From: SXMI01 sp964391365
GTDB taxonomy: Bacteria > Actinomycetota > Acidimicrobiia > Acidimicrobiales > Microtrichaceae
Direction: 5' to 3'
Assembly (NCBI GenBank): GCA_964391365.1
Contig: CAYMKW010000088.1
Coordinates: 1-12,938, forward strand
DNA length: 12,938 nucleotides
The position numbers and the translations under genes are program-made. How positions within the stretch are numbered: position 1 is the stretch's first letter; each line of letters starts with the position of its first letter. The notes below the pieces were generated by a model. The model saw nothing but the letters and a program-made list of their open reading frames with translations, was not told the DNA's origin and did not search any database. Positions 1 through 7,510 of the stretch are shown here, piece after piece.

Positions 1-515
1 TCGTCGCGGACGTGGCACCGGTGGTCGCCGCCCTGCTGTCCACCATCACCGGTCCGCCCGCTCCGCCGGCGCCCGCCGTTCCGGGTGAGGTGCCGCCGGC
101 GGAGCGCCCGGCGCTCGGGTCCGGTGTCGGGATCACCACCGGTTCACCCGTGGCGGCGGCCGAGTGGTTGGTCCCGGCCCTCGACGCCGACGCCGACCCG
201 GCCCCGGTCGTGTTCGTCCACAACCCCGGCGCAACCCCGGTGACCGTCAACGCCGTCCCCGTGGAACCCGGCCTCGACGCGGCCGCGCGATCGGAGTCGA
301 CCACCGTCGTCGAGATCGCTCCCGGTGACGCCGTGGCGCTCGACGTGCCTCGACCGGCCGTCCCGGGGACGGCCGTCGGGCTTCGGATCTCGGCCGGCTC
401 GCCGGTGGTCGTGGAACGATTCGTGACCTATCCGGGCCAGGACGAGTTCGCCATCGGCCTCGCCGTTCCGTACCGCACGCTCGGTACCTCGCCCGTTCCG
501 CTCCCGTCCGGCTGA
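1..515 (+). CDS. DUF5719-like exported protein, C-terminal part (5' end outside window)
   Basis: The frame is open to the left edge (first full codon at base 3) and ends at TGA 513-515, so only about 171 C-terminal residues are visible. The first in-window GTG, at 12, is probably internal. The fragment has an Ala/Pro-rich segment followed by a beta-rich stretch containing VVFVHNPG, VTVNAVPVEPG and a late VVVERFVTYPG motif. There are no cysteines and no membrane helix in the visible part. This pattern resembles the C-terminal repeats of DUF5719 proteins, which are exported actinobacterial proteins of unknown function. The assignment also fits the neighbourhood, because DUF5719 genes commonly lie upstream of DUF3499 and manB in actinobacteria. 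I judged the family by sequence resemblance and context only; it could be another secreted beta-sandwich protein. Confidence 0.6.
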   Translation, partial: VADVAPVVAALLSTITGPPAPPAPAVPGEVPPAERPALGSGVGITTGSPVAAAEWLVPALDADADPAPVVFVHNPGATPVTVNAVPVEPGLDAAARSESTTVVEIAPGDAVALDVPRPAVPGTAVGLRISAGSPVVVERFVTYPGQDEFAIGLAVPYRTLGTSPVPLPSG

Positions 516-524
516 GCGGCTTCA

Positions 525-541
525 CGCCCGGCGCCCGGGCG
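525..541. terminator. GC hairpin between DUF5719-like and thioredoxin genes
   Basis: CGCCCG (525-530) and CGGGCG (536-541) form a perfect 6-bp stem around a 5-nt loop, 10 nt after the upstream stop codon. There is no T-tract on either strand, so an intrinsic terminator is possible but weak. The hairpin ends just before a -10-like hexamer. Confidence 0.25.
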
Positions 542-544
542 GGG

Positions 545-550
545 CACACT
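545..550 (+). promoter_or_regulatory. Possible -10 element for the thioredoxin gene
   Basis: CACACT lies 6 nt upstream of the GTG start at 557 and matches the actinobacterial TANNNT pattern except at the first base. No Shine-Dalgarno sequence stands in the correct place, which would fit a leaderless mRNA. This is weaker than the similar sites before ftsH, the DUF3499 gene and manB. Confidence 0.25.
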
Positions 551-556
551 CCTGTC

Positions 557-1009
557 GTGGATCGTCTCCTCGTCGCCCTGGCCGTCGCCGCCGTGGTGGT
601 GGCCGTCGCCGCCGTGCTGCAGCGGCGGGGGACCGTCGCTCCGGAACCGCCGCAGGGCGCACCGTCCATCCCCGGCGAGGTCGCCCGCTCCGACTTCGAT
701 CGACCGTCGGCGCCGTGGCTGGTGGCCGTCTTCTCCTCACGGTCCTGCGAGACCTGCGCCGGGGTGATCGAGCGGGTCGCCCCGCTCGAGAGCGATCAGG
801 TGGCCATCTGCGAGGTCGAGGTGGGCGAGCGTCCGGACCTCCACCGCCGTTACGGCATCGACGCCGTGCCCCTCACGCTGGTCGTCGACGCCGAGGGCCT
901 GGTCCGCACATCCTTCGCCGGTCCCGTCTCGGTCACGCACCTCTGGGCCGCCGTGGCGGAGGCCCGTGAACCCGGCTCGACCCCGCCGGGGTGCAGCGAC
1001 GGGGACTGA
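557..1009 (+). CDS. Membrane-anchored thioredoxin-fold protein
   Basis: This 150-residue protein begins with a hydrophobic helix (about residues 4-21, Ala/Val-rich), which would anchor it in the membrane or act as an uncleaved signal. A short Pro-rich linker and a thioredoxin fold follow. The active-site motif is CETC (C64, C67) after the strand LVAVFSS, and the usual cis-proline is in IDAVPLTLVV (P105). The expected job is thiol-disulfide exchange, probably on the outer face of the membrane; the partner is unknown. CETC differs from the CGPC of cytosolic thioredoxins, so classical thioredoxin reductase may not be its partner. GTG 557 was chosen because the hydrophobic helix starts directly after it. 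The C-terminal residues STPPGCSDGD are encoded by the first copy of a 29-bp tandem repeat that continues beyond the stop. The gene converges with ftsH. Confidence 0.8.
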   Translation: MDRLLVALAVAAVVVAVAAVLQRRGTVAPEPPQGAPSIPGEVARSDFDRPSAPWLVAVFSSRSCETCAGVIERVAPLESDQVAICEVEVGERPDLHRRYGIDAVPLTLVVDAEGLVRTSFAGPVSVTHLWAAVAEAREPGSTPPGCSDGD

Positions 1010-1057
1010 CCCCGCCTGGGTGCGGCGACCTTGACTGACCCCGCCGGGGGCTCAGCG
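980..1057. repeat. 29-bp tandem repeat (about 2.6 copies) at the convergent gene ends
   Basis: Copy 1 spans 980-1008 and copy 2 spans 1009-1037; they match at 24 of 29 positions. A partial third copy starts at 1038 with 12 identical bases. Each unit opens with a small palindrome, ACCCC-GCC-GGGGT in copy 1 (one arm base altered in copy 2). Units 1 and 2 each end in GACTG followed by A, which creates a TGA; the first is the thioredoxin stop. The repeat fills the gap between the thioredoxin and ftsH stop codons, so its mini-hairpins may act as a weak bidirectional terminator. Confidence 0.8.
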
Positions 1058-3080
1058 TTGGTCGCCCAGATCGGGTCGATCGCCGAAGGGGTTGCTCGGC
1101 AGGACGTTCGGACCTCCGCCGGGAGCGAGGCCCGGAGTGATCGGCGGCGGCATGGGAGCCACCGGGGCACCGGCCGGGTTGGTGACCACCGGCGGGGGAG
1201 GCGGCGTGGGTGACGGTGCCGGAACGTCCGGCTCGGTCCCGTTGGCGACCCGGATCAACCGGCTGACCTCGGAGCCCGAGATGGTCTCCTGCTCGAGCAG
1301 TGCCCGGGCGATCAGGTCGAGTGCGGCGCGGTTCGTCGTCATCAGGTTGCGACAGCGGTCCTCGCCCGTGCGGAGGAGACGTTCGACCTCACCGTCGATC
1401 GACCGGGCCGTGTCCTCGGAGTACTCCCGCTGGTGGCCGAAGTCCTCGCCCAGGAACACCGGACCCGAGGTGCCCCAGGCCCGTGGTCCGATCTGGTCGC
1501 TCATGCCGAACTCGGTGACCATCCGACGTGCCCGTTCGGTGGACACCTGCAGGTCGTTGGCCGCTCCCGTGCTGCGGTGGTCGAAGACGAGTTCCTCGGC
1601 GACCCGGCCCCCCATGGCGACCACGATGCTCTCCTCGAGGTACTCCTGGCTGTAGGAGTGCTTCTCCTCCTCGGGCAACTGCTGGGTGACGCCGAGCGCC
1701 ATGCCCCTCGGGAGGATCGTGACCTTGTGGACCGGGTCGGCGTGGGGGAGCAGCGCGGCGCAGAGGGCGTGACCCGCCTCGTGGTAGGCGGTCACCTCCT
1801 TCTCCCTGTCCGAGAGGACCATGGACTCCCGACGCTGACCCATGAGGACCCGGTCCCGGGCGTCCTCGAAGTCGTGCATCTCGACGACCTTGCTGCCGCG
1901 TCGCACGGCGGTGAGCGCCGCCTCGTTGACGAGGTTCGCCAGGTCGGCACCCGACATCCCGGGCGTCCCCCGGGCCACCAGGTCGAGGTCGACATCGGGG
2001 GAGAGCTTCTTGTGGCGGATGTGGACCGCCAGGATCGCCTTGCGGTCGTCGAGCTCGGGCAGCGGGACGACGACCTGACGGTCGAAGCGCCCGGGGCGCA
2101 GCAGCGCAGGGTCGAGAATGTCCGGCCGGTTCGTGGCGGCCATCATCACGATCCCCTCGGACCCCTCGAAGCCGTCCATCTCGGAGCGCATCTGGTTGAN
2201 NNNNNNNNNTCTGCTCCCGCTCGTCGTGCCCGCCGCCGAGGCCGGCCCCACGCTTGCGGCCGACGGAGTCGATCTCGTCGATGAAGATGATCGCCCGGCC
2301 GTGCTTCCGGGCCGACTCGAACAGGTCCCGGACACGGCTGGCGCCGACGCCGACGAACATCTCCATGAAGTCCGACCCGGAGACCGACAGGAACGGCACG
2401 CCCGCCTCGCCGGCGACGGCTCGGGCGATCAGCGTCTTGCCGGTGCCGGGCGGACCGACGAGCAGCACGCCCTTCGGGATGCGGGCGCCGATCTCGAGGA
2501 AGCGGTCCGGCTCCTTGAGGAAGTCGACGACCTCCCGGATCTCACGCTTGACCCCCTCGTAGCCGGCCACGTCGGTGAAGAGGGTGGCTGGACGCTCGGT
2601 CGTGTAGGTCTTGGCCCGGGAACGGCCGATCGACATGATCCCGCCCATCTGACCCTGGGCCCGCCGGTTCATCCACACGAAGAACCCGACGATCAGGGCC
2701 ACCGGGAGCAGGAGGGGGATGAGCGAGGTGATCAGGTTGGGCGTCGGATTGTCGAAGGTGACCTCGACGTCCTTCGCCTCCATGGTGGTCAGGAGATCCT
2801 GGGGAGGCTCCGCCGGACCGGAGGTCACGAACTGCTCACCGCTCTTGGTGGTCCCGGTCACTGCATTCGTGGCGTTGTTCCAGTTGACGGCCTGGACGTT
2901 GCCGTCCTCGACCTGCTGGACGAACGAGGAGAACGGGATCGGCTCGCCCTGCTTGGACGACAGGGAGAGGGCGCTGACCACGGTGAGGCCCACCACGGCC
3001 ACCAGGATCCAGACGAGCCAGGACGGCATCCCGCCCTTGCTCTTGGCGTTCGGAGTGGAGTCGGTCGGCTCACCAGACAT
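1052..3080 (-). CDS. ftsH: ATP-dependent zinc metalloprotease FtsH (interrupted by assembly gap)
   Basis: FtsH is a hexameric AAA+ protease of the inner membrane that unfolds and degrades misassembled membrane proteins and some cytosolic regulators. From ATG 3080, TM1 lies at about residues 20-41, an extracytoplasmic domain follows, and TM2 lies at about 116-137. Walker A is GPPGTGKT (209-216) and Walker B is FIDEID (266-271). After the gap come the second region of homology (RPDILDPALLRPGRFDR), the zinc site HEAGH (about 431-435) and the third ligand in TGAAND (D near 507). The tail is proline-rich, as in other actinobacterial FtsH proteins. The frame shifts across ten Ns at 2200-2209. Replacing them with three bases restores one frame, reading HDEREQ-TL-NQM as the family expects, for about 673 residues. 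I therefore call an intact gene broken by an assembly artefact. The gene is divergent from the DUF3499 gene. Confidence 0.97.
2200..2209. other. Assembly gap (10 N) inside ftsH
   Basis: Ten Ns interrupt the AAA domain just after residue 290. The flanks are A on the 5' side and TC on the 3' side (minus strand), so any gap divisible by three keeps the frame. Three bases would encode the expected Thr-Leu. The ten-N length is therefore a placeholder, not a measured distance. Confidence 0.99.
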
Positions 3081-3086
3081 GGCGCC

Positions 3087-3092
3087 AGCCTA
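3087..3092 (-). promoter_or_regulatory. Candidate -10 element of ftsH
   Basis: On the minus strand TAGGCT sits 6 nt before the ftsH ATG. It fits the TANNNT pattern of housekeeping sigma factors in actinobacteria. No Shine-Dalgarno sequence is present at normal spacing, so transcription would begin at or next to the ATG. I see no convincing -35. Confidence 0.45.
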
Positions 3093-3201
3093 GGTGCAGC
3101 GGGACGATCCTCCACGACGGGGTCCGGCCCGGAGCCGGTGAAGCTGAACGTCCGCTCGGTCTGGCGCCGCAGGCATCCGCCTTGGCCGCGCCCGCCGACG
3201 G

Positions 3202-3207
3202 TACGGT
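3202..3207 (+). promoter_or_regulatory. Candidate -10 element of the DUF3499 gene
   Basis: TACGGT lies 7 nt before the GTG at 3215 and matches TANNNT. A Shine-Dalgarno sequence is lacking, so a leaderless transcript is likely. This site supports GTG 3215 over the TTG at 3182, which lies upstream of it. Confidence 0.4.
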
Positions 3208-3214
3208 CCTGCTC

Positions 3215-3448
3215 GTGAGCAGGTTGTGCGCCAAGCCGGGGTGTGACCGTCCGTCGACGGCGACGTTGTCCTACGCCTACGCCGAGTCCACCGTCTGGTT
3301 GGAGGACCTGGCCGCCGAGGCCCACCCCATGGTCCACGACCTCTGCGACGTCCACGCCGACACCGTCCGGGTGCCACGCGGCTGGGAACTGCGTGACCAG
3401 CGGTCGCTGGCCGCCGGGCCGTCGTCGCTCGACCTGATCGGGGCGTGA
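3215..3448 (+). CDS. DUF3499 family protein
   Basis: This 77-residue protein starts MSRLCAKPGC and contains the aromatic stretch ATLSYAYAEST, then HDLCDVHADT and PRGWEL. These are the hallmarks of DUF3499, a small actinobacterial family of unknown function. C5, C10, C44 and H47 form a plausible metal-binding set, so a zinc-ribbon-like fold is likely (inference). GTG 3215 was chosen because the family begins just before the first cysteine and a -10-like hexamer lies 7 nt upstream; an earlier TTG at 3182 would add 11 residues unlike the family. DUF3499 genes are often found next to manB in actinobacteria, and here manB lies about 5 kb downstream. The stop codon overlaps an upstream candidate start of the next gene as GTGA. 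Confidence 0.85.
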   Translation: MSRLCAKPGCDRPSTATLSYAYAESTVWLEDLAAEAHPMVHDLCDVHADTVRVPRGWELRDQRSLAAGPSSLDLIGA

Positions 3449-3461
3449 ACCCCGACCGCCC

Positions 3462-3467
3462 GGAGGG
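3462..3467 (+). promoter_or_regulatory. Ribosome binding site that selects the protease start
   Basis: GGAGGG lies 7 nt before GTG 3475. It is the best Shine-Dalgarno match near this gene and favours 3475 over GTG 3445, which lies in the GTGA overlap and has only a weak GATCGGGG upstream. Confidence 0.55.
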
Positions 3468-3474
3468 CGGTGAC

Positions 3475-4209
3475 GTGACCACCCCGTCTGGCGGGGCGGT
3501 TCCCGATCCGTGGCCCGACCAGACGTCGGGCTGGGGCCTGGGTGACGTCGCCATCGGCATCGGCCTCTCGCAGCTGCTGCTCCTCATCGCCCAGGTCGTG
3601 GTGTTCTCGCTGGCGGGCTGGGACGAGCTGTCCGACGTCCCACTCTGGGCCACCGCCCTGTTGCAGATCCCGCTCTGGGCCGGATGGCTGGTGGCGCTCG
3701 TCGGCGCCGGCGCCAAGGGTCACGGCGTCGTCCGTGAGTTCCGGGTCCGCTTCGCCCCGATCGACCTGCCGATCGGTCTGGGCGTGGGCCTCGTCATGCA
3801 GTTCGTGGTGCTGCCGGTCATCTACTGGCCGGTCCTGCGGATGCTCGACCGGACGACGGACGACCTGGCCGAACCGGCCCGGGCCCTGGCGGACAAGGCC
3901 CAGGGGCCCTGGGGCTGGATCGTGCTGGGGCTCGTCGTGGTGGCCGGGGCGCCGCTGGTCGAGGAACTGTTCTACCGGGGGCTCCTGCTCGGCGCCCTCC
4001 GCAAGCGTGGGCTCGGACCGGTGCTGGCGTCGGTGATCTGCGGAGCGGTGTTCGCGGCCATGCACCTGCAACCCCTGCAGTTCCTGGGCCTGTTCGTGCT
4101 GGGCACGGTGCTGTCCGGGCTGGTCCTGCGGACCGGCCGGGTCGGATCGGCGGTGGTTGCCCACGCCACGTTCAACGCCGTGACGGTCGCACTGCTCGCC
4201 GCCGGGTAG
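3475..4209 (+). CDS. CPBP-family (CAAX/bacteriocin-processing) intramembrane protease
   Basis: This 244-residue protein is predominantly membrane-embedded, with about six to seven hydrophobic segments. Motif 1 is EELFYR (E163, E164, R168 from start 3475), motif 2 has H197 in FAAMHLQ, and motif 3 is HATFN (H230, N234). These are the glutamate, histidine and asparagine residues expected of the CPBP (ABI) glutamic membrane protease family. The substrate cannot be read from the sequence; bacterial members process peptides or modulate membrane protein maturation. The start at 3475 is supported by GGAGGG. The alternative GTG 3445 would overlap the DUF3499 stop by four bases and add ten polar residues. 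The gene is probably co-transcribed with the DUF3499 gene. It ends in TAG, which is part of a TAGCCT hexamer at 4207-4212. Confidence 0.88.
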   Translation: MTTPSGGAVPDPWPDQTSGWGLGDVAIGIGLSQLLLLIAQVVVFSLAGWDELSDVPLWATALLQIPLWAGWLVALVGAGAKGHGVVREFRVRFAPIDLPIGLGVGLVMQFVVLPVIYWPVLRMLDRTTDDLAEPARALADKAQGPWGWIVLGLVVVAGAPLVEELFYRGLLLGALRKRGLGPVLASVICGAVFAAMHLQPLQFLGLFVLGTVLSGLVLRTGRVGSAVVAHATFNAVTVALLAAG

Positions 4210-4246
4210 CCTCCAAGGGGCGGCCGTGAGCGTGCCACCGAACAAC

Positions 4247-4254
4247 AGGGGAGG
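4247..4254 (+). promoter_or_regulatory. Ribosome binding site of the zinc-ribbon gene
   Basis: AGGGGAGG ends 7 nt before ATG 4262. It decides this start over the in-frame GTG at 4226, which has no such signal. Confidence 0.7.
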
Positions 4255-4261
4255 TCCGGCC

Positions 4262-4465
4262 ATGTCGACGACACGATGCGAGACCTGTGGTGGCGACCTC
4301 GTGGAGATCGAGCTGACCGTGGACGGCTCGGACCTGGTGATGCGGTCCTGTTCGACCTGCGACACGAGGACCTGGCGTCGTGACGGCGAGGCGGTCGACC
4401 TCGACGGTGTGATCGCCGACATCAGTTCGGCCCCGACCCGCTACAAGCGGTCCATCTCCAACTGA
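4262..4465 (+). CDS. Small zinc-ribbon protein of unknown function
   Basis: This 67-residue protein has two CxxC knuckles, C6-E-T-C9 and C30-S-T-C33. About 20 residues of beta-prone sequence separate them (DLVEIELTVDGSDLVMRSC), which is the classic layout of a zinc ribbon. A short C-terminal helix (VDLDGVIADIS) and a basic tail (RYKRSISN) follow. Such ribbons bind nucleic acid or partner proteins; I do not recognise a named family. ATG 4262 is preceded by a strong AGGGGAGG. The gene lies 52 bp after the protease. It may be co-transcribed with it or have its own promoter, since TAGCCT at 4207-4212 has the TANNNT form. A 117-bp gap with a hairpin separates it from the glycosylation genes. Confidence 0.75.
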   Translation: MSTTRCETCGGDLVEIELTVDGSDLVMRSCSTCDTRTWRRDGEAVDLDGVIADISSAPTRYKRSISN

Positions 4466-4526
4466 GCCACCGGTCGCGTGCCGGCCCGTGTCCCGCGAGC
4501 GGATGGAGAGCGCAGCCCCCTCCGGA

Positions 4527-4547
4527 GGACTCCGGAACGGTGAGTCC
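4527..4547. terminator. Possible terminator after the zinc-ribbon gene
   Basis: GGACTC (4527-4532) and GAGTCC (4542-4547) form a 6-bp stem with a 9-nt loop, followed by GCTTTCGG, which holds only three T residues. An overlapping CTCCGGAG palindrome lies at 4519-4526. It could end the upstream transcript or lie in the leader of the next gene. Nothing else is evident in 4466-4582. Confidence 0.3.
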
Positions 4548-4582
4548 GCTTTCGGCGAATCCCGTGGCACGATGGACGCCGC

Positions 4583-7510
4583 ATGACGACGCCGGACGAC
4601 CTCGTCGACGAGACCGATGATCCCGTTCCGTCCGGCGCGGTCGCCGTCGGAACCATGGGGGACGACCCGGTCGGAGACGGGTCCGGCGACCCGACCGCCG
4701 ACGGCGGGGCCGAACGGGGCGGATTCGCCGACGATCTGGTCCTGATCGACGATCCCGCTCACAGCGGTCGTCGGATGACGAACATCGTGTCGTGGGTGGT
4801 CGTCGGGATCGCCTGCGCCGTGGTGGCCGCCACCATGCACCCGGAGTGGATCTTCCAGAACACCACGGCCACGGGTGGCGACATGGGCGCCCACGTCTGG
4901 GGCCCGGCCTTCCTCCGTGACGAGCTGCTCCCGAACCTCCGGCTCTCGGGCTGGTCACCGGACTGGTACGCCGGGTTCCCCGCGTACGTGTTCTACATGG
5001 TGGTCCCCTCGCTGATGATCGTGGCGCTGAACGTGGGCCTGCCGCTGTGGATGGTCCCCTTCGCCCTCGTCGGTCTCGCCGCCGCCGGCCGGTGGCTGCT
5101 GGGCCGGACCACCTCACCCGTGCTCCGGACGCTCGTGTGGATCTCGCTGGCCGTGGCCGCGGTGCTGATCGTCCCGATCCCGTACAACGTCGCGTTCAAG
5201 ATGGTGACCGTCTCGGGCATCGTCACCATGCCGCTCGCCGGGTTCGCCCTGGGTCGGGCCGCCCGGCTGCCGTTCCCGGGCCCGCCGCTGATCGCGCTCG
5301 GCGCGGCCGCGTTCCTGTACGAGACCGGGTTCACCATCTACGGGGGGAACATCCCCTCGACGATGGCGGGCGAGTTCGCGTTCTCGATCTCGCTGACGCT
5401 GGCCGTCCTCTACCTGGCCGTCCTGGTCCGCGGGGTTCGCACCGGCTGGGACCGGGCCCTCGGCGCCACGCTGCTCGGGCTGGTGATCCTCTGTCACCTC
5501 ATCCCGGCGATCTTCGCCGTGATCGCCACCGTGGTGTACCTGTTCACGCGGCGGGAGGACCGCACACCCTGGTGGGACTCAGGTCGGACCGGCCGGATCG
5601 CCGTCGGAGTCGTGCTGGGCGCCGTGGTGCTGTCGCTCGCAGTGGCACCGAGCTGGTTCCCGATCCTCGGAACGCTGGCGGTGCTGGCCTGCTTCGTGGG
5701 GTTCGACTCGAGGGTCCTGAAGTGGGCGGTCGTCGTGGGTCCGGTCGGGTTCCTCGTCGCGGCCTTCTGGTTCATCCCCTTCTACCTGAACAGCACGTAC
5801 CTCAACGACATGGGCTGGGAGAAGCTCACCGAGTACTCCCGCTACCTCTGGCCCGACCCCGCGGTCTTCGACATGCCGTACCGCAACGTCGTGTTCGCCC
5901 TGGCCGCGCTCGGCCTCGTCCTGTCGATGGTCCACCGTGTTCGTCTGGGCTGGTGGCTCTCGCTGCTCATCGTGACGCACGCCTGGATCTTCGTGCTGCT
6001 GCCGCAGTACCGACTGTGGAACGCCCGGATCCTGCCGTTCTACGTGCTCGGGCTCTACCTGCTCGCTGCGCTGTCCGTCGGGCTGATCATCCGGTCGATC
6101 GCCCTCGTCGTCGGCGACGTCCGTCGAGAGCGGGAGGAGCCGCTGTGGGTGGACGTCACCGGACTCGTCGTCGTCTTCGCCGTCATGCTCGTCTCGCTCG
6201 CCGGGGCCCTGCGGATCCTCCCGGGGGGCCAGGTCGTCGCCGACGCCTCGGGATCCGGGGCGTCGACCTACCGGTGGCTGGGGCTGGGCTTCCCCAAGCA
6301 GAACATCTCCAGCGGATGGGCGTACTACAACTTCCAGGGTCTGGAGTCCCGGCCGGCGTACCCGGAGTTCGAGGGGCTGGTGACCACCATGGAGGAGGTC
6401 GCCGCCCGCGAGGGGTGCGGACGGGCCATGTGGGAGTACGAACCCAAGCTGGACCGGTTCGGGACGCCCATGGCGCTCATGCTGCTGCCGTACCTGACCG
6501 ACGGGTGCATCGGCTCCATGGAGGGGCTCTACTTCGAGGCCTCGTCGACGACGCCGTTCCACTTCCTGAACCAGTCGGAACTGTCCACCCAGCCGTCCCG
6601 GGCCCAGCGGGACCTGCCCTACGGGAACTTCAACATCGGACTCGGGGTCTCGCACCTGCAGCTGCTCGGCGTGAAGTACTACATGGCGTCCTCGGACCAG
6701 GCGATCGCCGCCGCCCGCACGGAGCCGCGGCTGAACGAGGTCGCCAGCTTCGCCTCCCCTGACTCGGGAGACGGGGTGCAGCGGAACTGGGCCGTCTTCG
6801 AGGTGGCCGACTCCGAGGTGGTCTCGTCCCTGGAGAACGAACCGGTCGTGCTCGACCCCGCTGACGACCACGTGGACGGTTGGATCTACGGCGAACGGCC
6901 CGAACCGGCGGAGGGACAGGCGCAGGCCCCCAAGGCCCCCGGCCCGGCCGTCGAGTGGTACCTCGACCCCGAGCGCTGGGACGTCCCGCTGGCCACCTCG
7001 GGCCCCGAATCCTGGGCCCGCGTCGCCGCCGACGACCCCGACCCGCCGCGCTCGGCGCTCCCGCCGGTCGAGGTCACGGGCGTCGAGACCGGCACCGACG
7101 AGATCTCGTTCCGCGTCGACCAGACCGGCGTGCCCGTGCTGGTCAAGGCCTCGTACTTCCCGAACTGGCGGGTCGACGGTGCAGAGGGCCCCTACCGGGT
7201 CAGCCCCAACCAGATGGTCGTCATCCCGACCGAGAACGAGGTCACGCTGAGCTACGGGACGTCGTGGATCGACGTGCTGGGCTGGCTCATGTCGATCGCC
7301 GGGTTCGTGGCCGTCGGGTGGCTCGCCGTCGACGACCAGCGCCGCCGGGACCGGGCGGCGGGCGCATCCGCCGAGGTGCGGGTCCCCGTGGCGGCGGGTG
7401 CCGCCGGCGACGGTCCGGAGCCGACGGACGGACCGGGCCCGACGGACGAGGCGACCGGCGAGTCCGAGAACCTCGGCGAACCCGAGGCCGACCTGCCCGA
7501 CCGCAGGTGA
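4583..7510 (+). CDS. Large polytopic membrane protein, PTPS_related / GT-C glycosyltransferase-like
   Basis: This 975-residue protein has an acidic, Gly-rich cytosolic N-terminus (about 1-65) and a first membrane helix (about 67-84). A loop containing GGDMGAHVWGP (D100) follows, then many hydrophobic helices to about residue 540. A large extracytoplasmic domain runs from about 545 to 890, one last helix lies at about 896-916, and the tail is charged and Pro/Gly-rich. The fold plan, with an acidic residue in the first external loop, is that of GT-C enzymes such as oligosaccharyl and mannosyl transferases. The helices resemble proteins annotated '6-pyruvoyl-tetrahydropterin synthase-related', a name that does not describe their role. 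The expected activity is transfer of a sugar from a polyprenyl-phosphate donor outside the membrane; donor and acceptor are unproven. The C-terminal SYFPNWRVDG motif is shared with YfhO-like proteins. The stop overlaps the next start as GTGA. Confidence 0.8.
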   Translation: MTTPDDLVDETDDPVPSGAVAVGTMGDDPVGDGSGDPTADGGAERGGFADDLVLIDDPAHSGRRMTNIVSWVVVGIACAVVAATMHPEWIFQNTTATGGDMGAHVWGPAFLRDELLPNLRLSGWSPDWYAGFPAYVFYMVVPSLMIVALNVGLPLWMVPFALVGLAAAGRWLLGRTTSPVLRTLVWISLAVAAVLIVPIPYNVAFKMVTVSGIVTMPLAGFALGRAARLPFPGPPLIALGAAAFLYETGFTIYGGNIPSTMAGEFAFSISLTLAVLYLAVLVRGVRTGWDRALGATLLGLVILCHLIPAIFAVIATVVYLFTRREDRTPWWDSGRTGRIAVGVVLGAVVLSLAVAPSWFPILGTLAVLACFVGFDSRVLKWAVVVGPVGFLVAAFWFIPFYLNSTYLNDMGWEKLTEYSRYLWPDPAVFDMPYRNVVFALAALGLVLSMVHRVRLGWWLSLLIVTHAWIFVLLPQYRLWNARILPFYVLGLYLLAALSVGLIIRSIALVVGDVRREREEPLWVDVTGLVVVFAVMLVSLAGALRILPGGQVVADASGSGASTYRWLGLGFPKQNISSGWAYYNFQGLESRPAYPEFEGLVTTMEEVAAREGCGRAMWEYEPKLDRFGTPMALMLLPYLTDGCIGSMEGLYFEASSTTPFHFLNQSELSTQPSRAQRDLPYGNFNIGLGVSHLQLLGVKYYMASSDQAIAAARTEPRLNEVASFASPDSGDGVQRNWAVFEVADSEVVSSLENEPVVLDPADDHVDGWIYGERPEPAEGQAQAPKAPGPAVEWYLDPERWDVPLATSGPESWARVAADDPDPPRSALPPVEVTGVETGTDEISFRVDQTGVPVLVKASYFPNWRVDGAEGPYRVSPNQMVVIPTENEVTLSYGTSWIDVLGWLMSIAGFVAVGWLAVDDQRRRDRAAGASAEVRVPVAAGAAGDGPEPTDGPGPTDEATGESENLGEPEADLPDRR

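Noticed and set aside
1052..3080. ftsH as a frameshifted pseudogene or as two genes
   Set aside because: The only disruption is the run of ten Ns; all catalytic motifs are intact on both sides and a three-base gap restores the frame.
5047..6762. Long open frame of 571 codons on the plus strand inside the large membrane protein gene
   Set aside because: It is an Arg/Pro/Gly-rich shadow typical of GC-rich DNA; the frame with membrane helices and domain matches is 4583-7510.
5579..6871. 430-codon minus-strand open frame
   Set aside because: Antisense shadow of the membrane protein gene with low-complexity His/Asp/Arg composition and no recognisable domain.
6880..7506. Upstream extension of the GtrA-GT2 frame by about 209 residues
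   Set aside because: The extension overlaps the membrane protein gene and is Arg/Gly/Pro-rich; GtrA homology begins right after GTG 7507, which forms a GTGA overlap.
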